From the NCBI GenBank assembly GCA_003427395.1, contig BFEA01000611.1, positions 188,874 through 221,004 of the forward strand: a stretch of DNA of 32,131 bases. Direction: 5' to 3'. Within the stretch, counting starts at the first letter, position 1. Every line of letters begins with the position of its first letter. Source of the stretch: Chara braunii (taxonomy: Eukaryota > Streptophyta > Charophyceae > Charales > Characeae). Of the stretch, positions 10,053-18,240 are shown in pieces. The position numbers were made by a program, and so were the translations under genes. The notes below the pieces were generated by a model. That model ran no database searches. It had not been told where the DNA came from and was given only the letters and a program-made list of their open reading frames with translations.

Positions 10053-10456
10053 AGGTAACTGGTTGCGATAAGGAGGTAGATCGGGATCTGCAGATGTTTG
10101 GGGAGTGGGTTACTTATATGAGATTGATGCCGGTACCGTGTACTACTGTTGCCTTCATAGTGCCACGTGGCACTTCTATGTGATCAGGACTTGTCAGACT
10201 CGTTACCGAGTGCTGTTTGATGACGTGGAGGTGAGGGGAAGCCCGGTGAAGAGGTGGGTAAAGTCGGACAACTATGTGGTAGTCACTGATTATTTATCCC
10301 CCCTTCTCATTTGTCTGTTCCCCCTCCATTCTCGTCATCTACTGGTAACTGGACATTGTATCAGATATCACGTTCATGATTAGTGAAGAGATTATGCAGA
10401 TCTAAGTCTACTTGTACTACAATGTCTGACGAGTGTCTTTCTGTCTAGGTTTATTA
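10053..10456. other. Unassigned spacer
   Basis: The frame at 10105-10383 contains some plausible residues, but nothing in it resembles a known family and it has no neighbours. Left uncalled. Confidence 0.4.
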
Positions 10457-10495
10457 CAATAATAATAATAATAGCAATAATAATAATATATTAAT

Positions 10496-10540
<45 letters not shown>
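10457..10540. repeat. (TAA)n microsatellite
   Basis: AAT repeat that borders copy B on its left. Confidence 0.95.
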
Positions 10541-10541
<1 letters not shown>

Positions 10542-11007
10542 TTAATTATGCAAGGGATATGAGTGTCAACGATATACAGGAAACCAAGTTGCAAATCACA
10601 TAGATGTCCAAGTAGTCGTGTCCAAGCAGAGAGTACAAATGCATCGAGAAACCATCCATATCGAGCAATACAATGAAGTAATAAGCCAATGTTCAAGCTC
10701 ATAGGCCACACCAACACAGTATCCAAAATGACTCCTCTATGTCTGGCACCCTGCGCCCAGCCTACTCTACCCGACTATCCTACCTACAGCTGCAGTGCGT
10801 TCACGAAACAGGCTCACCTCTTCTCTCGAAGACCAACGTACATGACTGTCAACACCATAGCCAACTTCCTTCATGTACCAGGTACGTATATCGTCTCCCT
10901 CAGTCAGACCTTGATAACCCCACTTTCACCTCCTTCCTTTAGAACCACCAGATCATCCGTCTTCCCCCTAACACTTTAACTACTACATATTATAACTAGG
11001 ATTAAAA
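10541..11007 (+). repeat. (TAA)n-flanked repeat, copy B
   Basis: Aligns with copy A: ATGCAAGGGATATGAGT, CCAAGTTGCAAATCA, TCGAAGACCAACGTACATGA, CCAGGTACGTATATCGTC and ATTATAACTAGGATTAAAAC. It carries about 60 extra bases before the right border. It abuts copy C through a shared (TAA)n tract, so B and C are in tandem. Confidence 0.7.
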
Positions 11008-11066
11008 CGTCATAATAATGATAGTAATAATAACCAAATAATAATAATAATAATAATAATCATCTC

Positions 11067-11097
<31 letters not shown>

Positions 11098-11135
11098 GTA
11101 AAAATAAAATAAAATAAAATAATAATAATAATAAT
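11008..11135. repeat. (TAA)n microsatellite between copies B and C
   Basis: AAT repeat with AAATA and CATCTC interruptions, joining two tandem copies of the 500-bp repeat. Confidence 0.95.
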
Positions 11136-11500
11136 GTAAGGAAAATGAACGATAGCGAACTTCAGAAACCAAGCAGCATCATACACATGAGACCAGGTAG
11201 TCGTGACCTCGAACCAAAAGTAGAATTGCATCACGAGCCATACCGAATAAGAGCACAACAAAAGTTTATAAGTGACATTGTTCAAATAGTTTCATCATCA
11301 TCAACAAAGAACCCATGTCGACATCCTATTTGGCACTTCGACGCCCAGACTTCAAATGGCAGATCCTATCTAACCTATTTACAATGCCACTGATGACGTC
11401 AACAGCTCCCTGAAGTACGAACTGATCTCAGCCAATTTCGTTCGCCTCAAGCACCAGGTATGTCTCTCGTATCACTCACAACCTTGATCCCCAACTCACA
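11136..11500 (+). repeat. (TAA)n-flanked repeat, copy C (more diverged)
   Basis: Shares the starting word AATGTAAGGAAAATGAACGA, then GAAACCAAGCAGC, CAGGTAGTCGTGACC and GCGCC/ACGCCCAGACT-like blocks. It ends at ACCAGGTATGTCTCTCGTAT, matching the splice-donor-like word of copies A and B. The right border is not clear. Confidence 0.55.
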
Positions 11501-11577
11501 GATGCCCAACGCACTCAAGGACCACCATGCGCCCCATCCAGCACACAGCAATGCAGCTCTGCTATGGTTGTCGGCTC

Positions 11578-11672
11578 CTTCTTCTTCTTCTTCTTCTTCT
11601 TCTTCTTCTTCTTCTTTTTCTTTTTCTTCCCCTTCTTCTTCTTCTCCTTCTCCTCCTTCCTCTTCTTCTTGC
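11578..11672. repeat. (CTT)n microsatellite
   Basis: CTT/TTC repeat degenerating into CTCCTT words. It gives Ser-, Leu- and Glu-rich artefact frames. Confidence 0.95.
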
Positions 11673-11869
11673 GCATTCCTCTTTTCTTCCGGGAATAACA
11701 TCGACCGACTGTGGCAGACTGTTGCGTCGCAGTTTTATCGAGTCATCAGGAGGTTGAACCCTCCGAGTTTTCAACCGTGCGCTGTATTCAGGTATGTGGC
11801 ATTCATTCTTCCATACCCCCCCCCACCCCTCTTTCTTTCTTTCTCACACTCTCTTTGTGTGTGCATTCG

Positions 11870-11872
<3 letters not shown>

Positions 11873-11942
<70 letters not shown>
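11873..11942. repeat. (CT)n microsatellite
   Basis: About 70 bases of uninterrupted CT repeat ending in GCGCGCGC. No coding meaning. Confidence 0.97.
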
Positions 11943-11950
<8 letters not shown>

Positions 11951-12295
11951 ACTGGTTGGCTGACTCGTTTGCTTGCTAGCATGTTGACTGGTTATCTCCT
12001 CTCTCTCGTCCCAACCGCCCTCGCCCACACGAGCGCTCCTTGTTTTCCCTGATGTGAACCTCCACCCATCGGACTTCCTCCCAAGCTCCCGCGCCTCTAT
12101 CTCCTTCCTGCCCTTTTTCCCTTCCCTTTCAGTTGATCTCTGTCCGACGACTGCGATAGCCCCGCGCCAATGCGCCAATTGACCACACCATCCCCGTCCC
12201 GGCTCCGTCGTTTGCGCTCAGTCGGACGTCGATTGCGACGGTTCAGCGCCGGCCAATAATAAGTCCCCTATTTGTCCCTGCCTTCTATACTACAG
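11943..12295. other. Unassigned spacer before the gap
   Basis: C-rich sequence with no recognised gene. All long frames here derive from the neighbouring CT repeat. Confidence 0.4.
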
Positions 12296-12400
12296 NNNNN
12301 NNNNNNNNNNNNNNNNNNNNNNNNNNNNNNNNNNNNNNNNNNNNNNNNNNNNNNNNNNNNNNNNNNNNNNNNNNNNNNNNNNNNNNNNNNNNNNNNNNNN
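12296..12400. other. Assembly gap (105 N)
   Basis: A run of N directly next to a pure (CA)n tract, so the gap probably reflects a collapsed or unreadable CA-rich tandem array like the one that follows. Confidence 0.99.
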
Positions 12401-12463
<63 letters not shown>

Positions 12464-12483
12464 TACACACACACACACTCACA
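12401..12483. repeat. (CA)n microsatellite
   Basis: Nearly pure CA repeat adjoining the gap, with CATACATA near its end. Confidence 0.97.
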
Positions 12484-12498
12484 CAAATGAGTATGGCA

Positions 12499-12930
12499 GT
12501 GTATCTTTCCACGTTATAGTGGTAGATTCATTCCGATTTAGCTCATCCTATCGATAGGAGTAGCGGGTTTAGCCCCGCGATTCACCCACAGACACTCCCT
12601 CTCGCACACACACGCATTCACGTACACAGTAGTAGTGTATACATTTATCGTTTAGTGCTAGATTCATCATTCGTTCGATTCCGCCTATCTTATCGATGGA
12701 AGTATCGTGAAGCCGCCGCGTGATTCATCACACACACGCTCATACACACATACACACACATACACACGCGAAGTAGTGTATATTTCGATGTCGTAGAGGT
12801 AGATTCATTCGATTTTAATCATCTGACTAATATCAGTGTACTGGCACACCTTCCCGTTTTCTAGTGGTAGATTCATTCGATTTTGTCCATTCTATCGATA
12901 GAAGTAGCATGAGATCAGCCGCGCGATTGG
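12499..12930 (+). repeat. Tandem repeat, four units (~140 bp) with CA-rich tails and a ClaI-type palindrome
   Basis: Units start GTGTAT/GTGTAC at 12499, 12635, 12776 and 12836 and contain GTGGTAGATTCATTCGAT. They continue to a palindrome around ATCGAT and, in the first two, end in (CA)n. The palindrome is CCTATCGATAGG in unit 1 and TTCTATCGATAGAA in unit 4, so its flanks changed together. Unit 3 is truncated to about 60 bases. The array probably continues into the gap. Confidence 0.75.
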
Positions 12931-13176
12931 AAACTTACTTGTTTCTCTCTCTCGTCGTCGTCGTCATCGTCGCCATCGACAGCTAGATGCTCCCCGTTCC
13001 GCAACGCACACAATCCGTTACGATGTGCATCACATCCAAACCCGGCCATGGAGGACACAATGGGCGCAAGCGCACCTTCCAATGAGCTGGGCGGATGATG
13101 GATCCGCCCTCACGATCTTGTCGACATCGACTAGGTGAGACGGCTAGTTCGACCCCCTTTTCTCTCTTCTCCTACT
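12931..13176. other. Unassigned spacer with short (TCG)n
   Basis: Includes a TCGTCG microsatellite at about 12950-12975. No gene seen. Confidence 0.5.
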
Positions 13177-13262
13177 TCTTTCTTCTTCTTCTTCTTCTTC
13201 TTCTTCTTCTTCTTCTTCTTCTTCTTCTTCTTCTTCTTCTTCTTCTTCTTCTTCTTCTCCTC
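13177..13262. repeat. (CTT)n microsatellite
   Basis: About 80 bases of CTT repeat. The long Leu-, Phe- and Arg/Glu-rich frames across it are artefacts. Confidence 0.97.
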
Positions 13263-14149
13263 CTCCTTCTCTCCTTTTCACTTCTTCTCCCAATACTTCT
13301 CCTACCACCTTCCCAACGCGTTCCACCCTTCTCCGCGCGACCATTTTCTTCCTCTTCGCGCACCTCCTCCTCCTGCTCTCTCCGCTTCGTCTTCTTCTTC
13401 CCCTCCTCGCGCGACCATCTGCTTTCTTGCTCGCGTGCGCTACCATCTCTACCCGACACAACATTAACTCAATCAACCCCTCGACCTTTTCGGTCAGAGG
13501 ATATTACTACTAATCCTAACCATCACAGCGCGCGTCATAACAACGCGTGCTCATACTCTCAAAATTTTCTCAACGATTTGCCCTAGCCTCAATGGCCGAG
13601 GAAATCATTTCAATTGTCACGCCGAAGCGCTCACACCCTTTCCATTCCAGACCAACCCCGTCATGGTAGTCGAGCCGTCGTTGTGTCAAATACAAAAGCA
13701 TCTACGACACACACTGAGACTTGGCCTGGTACCTGCCTACCTACCGGTACTGGGCGTCTAAAAATGCCAGCTTTTGTCTTCCTCTACTCGGCCTCCAAAT
13801 CGGGTACTCGGCACATCTATCTCTACTTGGTGAGGTACCGACTTACCTATTACTTGAGTGTTTCCGCCGCTCCTAAAGTGTCGCGGGTCTCTTTCCCTGC
13901 CACTGAAGTGTTTTCCCCGCTGCGACCCTCAATGTTGCGACTACAGGTAAAATACCGGCCCTTTGGGCCTTCCAATCAACCAAGTACCCAGGCGGGTCGC
14001 ACACACACTCAAGCCAACAAACACTCAGATAGGCATGCAGGCCGGCAGGCGTGCACGCGTGCATACTTAGAAAACGGGCTCAAGCCACTAGGCGGACTGA
14101 GCCCCACTTCTCCACATATACCGAACTGCTCCTCCTTTTCTACTCGAAG
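13263..14149. other. Unassigned C-rich spacer
   Basis: No family resemblance in any frame. The 181-codon frame at 13614-14159 has biased Ser/Arg/Thr composition and a CACACAC-rich part near 14000, so I do not call it a gene. Confidence 0.4.
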
Positions 14150-14238
14150 TAGGAGTTAGCTTAGTGGGTTTCGGTGCGGGTTAAGGATCAAGTGATTCGG
14201 GGATCGAATCCATCTGACCCCAAGCTAGCTCTTTTTTT
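14150..14238 (+). repeat. tRNA-like sequence with Pol III A and B boxes (SINE head candidate)
   Basis: An A box TAGCTTAGTGGG at 14157-14168 matches the TRGCNNAGTNGG consensus fully. A B box GGATCGAATCC at 14201-14211 differs from GGTTCGANTCC at one base. The start-to-start spacing is 44 bases, exactly as in a tRNA. The acceptor and T stems do not pair well, so it is not a functional tRNA. A T7 run follows at about 14232-14238. A T-rich tract (14395-14482) lies farther downstream. It fits a tRNA-derived SINE head. Confidence 0.5.
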
Positions 14239-14277
14239 ACCGTGACTAGGAGCTCTTCTTTGGTTTCACCCGGTTTC

Positions 14278-14330
14278 AATAGGCCGGGACTCGAACCCGT
14301 GACCTCGAGATTAGAGTTAGTAGTTACTGT
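14278..14330 (-). repeat. tRNA T-arm-like remnant, minus strand
   Basis: On the minus strand it reads GTCACGGGTTCGAGTCCCGG, with a perfect B box (GGTTCGAGTCC) and a four-pair T stem. No acceptable A box lies at the tRNA spacing, so this is a fragment of a tRNA or tRNA-derived SINE. Confidence 0.4.
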
Positions 14331-14388
14331 TATCATCGTTTGAAAACGAGGGTACAACACTGGGCACGTACGGGCTGTTAGTAATTAA

Positions 14389-14482
14389 TTTTATTTATTA
14401 TTATTTTTTTTTAATATTTTTTTTTACTAATAGTTAGATCCGTTTTCTTCTTATTTTTGTTTTTACTTTTTTTTTTCTTTTC
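14389..14482. repeat. T-rich low-complexity tract
   Basis: Repeated T runs with TTATTATT. It may be the tail of a SINE read on the plus strand or a poly(A) on the minus strand. Confidence 0.6.
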
Positions 14483-14510
14483 CTACCCCGTGGTTACCCA
14501 AAGTCTCCAA

Positions 14511-14800
14511 AGATTCACTTCAGTGAATCTGCGTAGGAAAGTCGGGCAGATTCGTTTCGACGAAATCTGCTCGACTCCAGGCGCAGCGACCTGAGACTCT
14601 GGCCCGCGGACTCGGGCTGAGTGCTCGACGAGCAATCACAACTAGTGCGTAGCAACACACTGGCGGAGGATGCAGGAAGGAGCGGGAGGAGCGCTTTGGG
14701 GAGAAAAACGGAAGCGAGAGTCGTGCATGGCCAAATACCCTTGTAAGGGTATTTGGTCCGACAGTATTCCCAGACCCTATTAAGCGACGTCCCCGTCGCT
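14511..14800. repeat. Cluster of strong hairpins left of the second MITE
   Basis: AGATTCACT-TC-AGTGAATCT (14511-14530) is a perfect 9-bp stem. GTCGGGCAGATTCG pairs with CGAAATCTGCTCGAC (near 14548-14576) with one bulge and one G-T pair. CCAAATACCCTT-GT-AAGGGTATTTGG (14731-14756) is a perfect 12-bp stem. AGCGACG-TCCC-CGTCGCT (14783-14800) is a perfect 7-bp stem ending two bases from the MITE. No gene is present. Confidence 0.7.
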
Positions 14801-14802
14801 AA

Positions 14803-15324
14803 CAACAGAAAAATTCCCATGAGAAATGAAAGTTGAAAAATCATTTCATAAAAAAGAAATCCTTCATATTTATAAATTATCATTCCAATGTTTGTCCAAT
14901 TCTAAAATTTTCAATTTAATTTGATAAGTTTCCATCTAAATATGAGCTTTCCCTACCAACTACATTTATTTGTTCAAGATGGAATGAAAGTCTGGACGAG
15001 TTTATGAAATATTTTAATTAGACTTTCATTCCACTACAACAAATATCGTCTAATTTAGATTGGATTAACCTATTTATGACTGAAAATCCTTACTTAGAAT
15101 GACAGTCCAATTAAAATATTTCATGAACTCATCCAGACTTTCATTCCATCTCTAGAATGCATTGCAAATAAGAAGGGATACCCCATTCTTGGAAGAAAAG
15201 TTTTCAAGTAAGACGGAAAATTTTAAAATTGGAATGACAATTTTTAAGATGGAATGAAAATTTGAAATTATTAATTTAATTTTACTCTAGAATGATTATT
15301 TAATTTTGGAAAATTTTTCTATTG
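14803..15324. mobile_element. Palindromic MITE, copy 2 (522 bp, AA target duplication)
   Basis: Clear homologue of 499-1020 along its whole length and exactly the same size. It starts CAACAGAAAAATTCCCA and ends TTTTTCTATTG. It is flanked by AA on both sides (14801-14802, 15325-15326). The left terminal word of this copy equals the complement of the right terminal word of copy 1, and the reverse. No transposase is encoded. The Met-rich minus frame at 14515-14883 crosses its left edge and is chance. Confidence 0.85.
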
Positions 15325-16197
15325 AAGGACGTTTATCACAATCGTTTATACAGTTCCCCTTTACATCGTTTCCCAAAATCAAATCAACTGATAAAGTATG
15401 ACAAGATCGATAACACCACTGGACAAATGATACAGTACAAAACAATACATGTACTTCTATTTCCTGTTTGAAAGAGAATGTGAAGCCCTTTCCCAAATAA
15501 GGCGCATCTCTGATAAATGGATAGCCAAACCCGAGTCCCTGGATTGAGATGCAGTCAAGATTTACATTGCTTCTACCATCGCTGGAATTCTAACCTGGGT
15601 CTCCCACATACTGAAAAATCTCCAGAACCAAACTCAATGAACCAATGGTGGGGATACTGGATCTGTACTACAAAGGTGAAAGTTACCAAGAGAGACAACG
15701 ATCATCTTTTTCACATCTTTAGACTTTCTTCCCAGATCCTCGTTGGTTGTCCGAGGAGCCATAAAATTTGCCCCTTTGGACGCAGGTCGTAACCTAAACC
15801 ATATTACCGTCTCGCCCGAAGTGTAATGCGAGGGTATCGGCGGTCTGCCCGGTTGATCAGATCAGATCTGGGGCCCACGGTGTTGTTATCTTAACAGTGG
15901 TTCCCGTATTGGTTGCGCAATAACGGGTATATCCTCCTATCCTGGATTTTACTCAGCTTCTAGACCTGACTCTCGACCCCTCTGATTACTACCTGAGTTG
16001 ATCCCCATTAGGGCGGCCGCCCTTAAGGTTTCAACTCTAGGCCAAAACCAGAAGGTCCGTTGTCGACCCGATTACCCTTACAAGGGTAGTTGGACGCGTT
16101 ATTGCAGCTTACAGGAAATATGTTTTGGTGATATCTAGGAGCGGGTCCCACTTCTATGCGACCACGACCGATGCCCATGGATTGGGAGTGACGCACA
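15325..16197. other. Unassigned stretch with GC-rich foldbacks
   Basis: A 14-base perfect palindrome AGGGCGGCCGCCCT lies at 16010-16023 (contains a NotI site). CCCGTATTG pairs with CAATAACGGG at 15903-15927 with a one-base bulge. TACCCTT-AC-AAGGGTA is at 16073-16088. The frame at 15517-15792 is open but not recognised. Confidence 0.5.
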
Positions 16198-16217
16198 TTT
16201 TTTTTTTTTTTTTTTTT
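16198..16217 (-). repeat. Poly(T), possible minus-strand poly(A) tail
   Basis: Twenty T in a row. If this is a retrotransposition tail, the element lies to the right on the minus strand (16218 onward), but its head was not identified. Confidence 0.5.
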
Positions 16218-16827
16218 GAGGTTGTGTGTGAGCATGCACTTTGTGGGCACGCGTTAGCTCAACAAAACAGCGGGCCAATGAAAACCATGAGATGCCGGTA
16301 GGACAAGTAAGTGCCTGACCAGAATCCTAGGTGAAGTCATGACCTCGCACGCACGGACAAAGTTGCGGGCAGCATAAGGTTGACCAAGCAAGGTTGACTA
16401 GGAGACGGGTGTTGTGTGACTTACTGGAGGGCGGCATTTCGGGGTCGTACTGTGTAAAGCTACATGAGTGTTAGGTATGGTCATGTGCTAACAGCAGTAA
16501 ATGTCGTGGCAAACTTTAGCTACGACGGTGTGGGCCGGGGGCTAAGTGAATAGAAGCCGGGGTCTTTTTTGGCCCAATATCGGTAAAACAAGCGATCCCT
16601 GGATGAGTGCGGCAGGGTAGGAGAGCCCCGGCTGTAGCCATGGCATGGCAAGGCTGCAAGCAATACAAGTCGAGCCGAGGCTGCCCCCCGACCAGCCAGC
16701 ACGGTAGCACGGGCCATGAGCTCAAGCAGTAGGCCAACAACACCCTTGGAGCACCGTCTGCAGGCCCAGGCCCCAGGCTGGCCGACCGTACTATTTACAT
16801 ACAGGTTGGCGCACACCCAATCCAGGC
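16218..16827. other. Unassigned GC-moderate stretch
   Basis: No gene recognised. It may hold the body of the minus-strand retrocopy whose tail is at 16198. Confidence 0.35.
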
Positions 16828-16900
16828 TTGGGCTTAGCCCTATTGGTTACAGCACTGGACTTTCAATAGGCGGATCCCGGGATCGAGGCCAGCAATGCAC
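16828..16900 (+). repeat. tRNA-Gln/Glu-like sequence (SINE head candidate)
   Basis: TAGCCCTATTGG (16835-16846) resembles an A box at 10 of 12 positions. GTTACAGCACTGGACTTTCAAT resembles the D-arm to anticodon-loop part of tRNA-Gln or tRNA-Glu. GGATCGAGGCC (16880-16890) is a weak B box, 45 bases from the A box. The acceptor ends do not pair. About 190 bases downstream a long T-rich tract begins (17083), which would suit a SINE with a poly(T)-type tail as in plant Au SINEs. The family is not proven. Confidence 0.4.
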
Positions 16901-17082
16901 AGCAGAGGAGCGAAGGAGCGCAGCAGCGTACTTTGGAGGTGAACTGAGGGGTCGAGGGTCCCGCGGGACTATCCCCCTTAGTTTTTGCTGAGGGAGACTG
17001 GCGGCGAGCCCGCAAGGCCGGGACCAAGTGACAACGTTCTCTTCCCCTATCTGGTTTTCTAAATTTTACTCCTGAGCTTACC

Positions 17083-17136
17083 TTTTTTTTTTTTTTTTTT
17101 TTTTCGTATTTTTTTTTTTTCTCCCATTTTTTTTTC
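17083..17136. repeat. T-rich tract
   Basis: Three T runs (22, 12 and 9 or more) separated by CGTA and CTCCCA. It produces Lys-rich minus-strand artefact frames. It may be a retroelement tail. Confidence 0.7.
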
Positions 17137-17305
17137 TGGGATGCGGTCCGGGACCGCCCGTAGGCCCAAGAGCCTAGCTCGGGGGATGCACCCATAAATT
17201 GTTGGGATACGTGTCTGTGTTTGGCTCCAGGCAAGATGAATGAAACCATTCTGAAGTACCCAGGGCCGGACAGTTCGGTGATAATATCCCAAGGCCGCTG
17301 CCCTG

Positions 17306-17403
17306 GTCCTCCGGGACATCTGTTAGAGTTGGGACGATACAGAGAAGATTAACATGGCCACTGCGCAAGGGCGGCACGTATAAAGCCAGAGAGCATCCCG
17401 ACA
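17306..17403 (+). ncRNA. U6 snRNA-like sequence, probable pseudogene
   Basis: U6 is the catalytic-core RNA of the spliceosome. This sequence has the U6 order: a 5' stem-loop (GTCCTCCGGGAC), then the near-invariant GGACGATACAGAGAAGATTA with the intact ACAGAGA box (17339-17345). CATGGCCACTGCGCAAGG follows, then GGCACGTATAAA as the 3' arm of the internal stem-loop. The AGC triad after GATT is AAC here, so a catalytic base is changed. There is no T-run terminator after the 3' end. A TATA-like ATAATAT sits at 17281, about 25 bases upstream, but no USE element was seen. It fits a retroposed or decayed U6 copy; a divergent functional copy is less likely. Confidence 0.75.
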
Positions 17404-18240
17404 CCTTGGTTGCCGTGGCATGCGGTGGGATGCCGATTGCTGAACGTCCTCTCGGCCGAACCGATCGCTGGGGGCTGCGTTGTAGAGGCGGAAAGGAGGA
17501 GCAAAGGGAAGGATGAATCGGGACAGGGTTTTGCACCGGGTGCATTCAGAGAGAGGAGTGGCGGAGCGGTACGAGAAATGAGCTATGGCAAAGATGAAAG
17601 ATGCATGTCCCGCCCGTTCCTTGATGAACACGAGCGAGGGAAGGTGGTAGACGGGGGTTTTGGGATCAGGCGAACCCAAATCCGACGTTAGTTTGAGGGG
17701 ACAGTTAGTAGATTAAGAGCTAGTAAGAAAATGAGCCGCGCGGGAGGTGTTGTAGAGAGAGTGTGGTGGGAGTAAAGAAAGCATATCTCTCCCGTTTCCC
17801 AACGGATTCCGGCGAAGTAAGGTGGTATATGGAGGTCTTGGCACGCTGCGGTTTGATTGACCACAACAGATTTTGATTTCAGGCTCTGGTTTGGCCGATA
17901 CGGATGGTAGGGGCTGCGGGAGCACTATGGGGTTACGTGGATGTATCTTCCCCTGTACTAGGGGAAGATTCATTTTCATTTTTGCATGTTTTGGAGGGCA
18001 GTAAAGCGGGGCACGTGGCTATGGTGATTGTTCTGTGACCAGCTACCATCCTTCGTCACGGTTTAGCTTGTCTGAAGCCCGTCATCGTGTCTATCTTCCT
18101 TATGATGGTGATTCTGTGTGTCTTCATGGCCAGTGTTGCTAGTACTCTCTCGACCCCATTCCTCTCATTGGCCGTCACGGTGGCGGTACTCGTTGCTCTT
18201 TCTACCATTGGATACCTCTGCCTTGAAAGGTAAGAGGGTG
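17404..18240. other. Unassigned G-rich spacer
   Basis: Frames here (for example 17410-17691) show no recognised family and overlap frames of equal length on the other strand. I see no RNA gene after the U6-like sequence. Confidence 0.4.

Noticed and set aside
11447-12178. Several long frames rich in Ser, Leu, Glu or Arg on both strands
   Set aside because: They are translations of the CTT and CT microsatellites, and every frame and strand gives one.
13095-13586. 163-codon frame and its minus-strand partners
   Set aside because: The core is a (CTT)n run read as poly-Leu, poly-Phe, poly-Glu or poly-Arg; no domain flanks it.
13614-14159. 181-codon frame as a gene
   Set aside because: Biased Ser/Arg/Thr composition, a CA-rich part and an end overlapping a tRNA-like element; no family resemblance.
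14278-14330. Functional tRNA gene on the minus strand
   Set aside because: The T-arm is excellent but there is no A box, D-arm or acceptor pairing at the right spacing.
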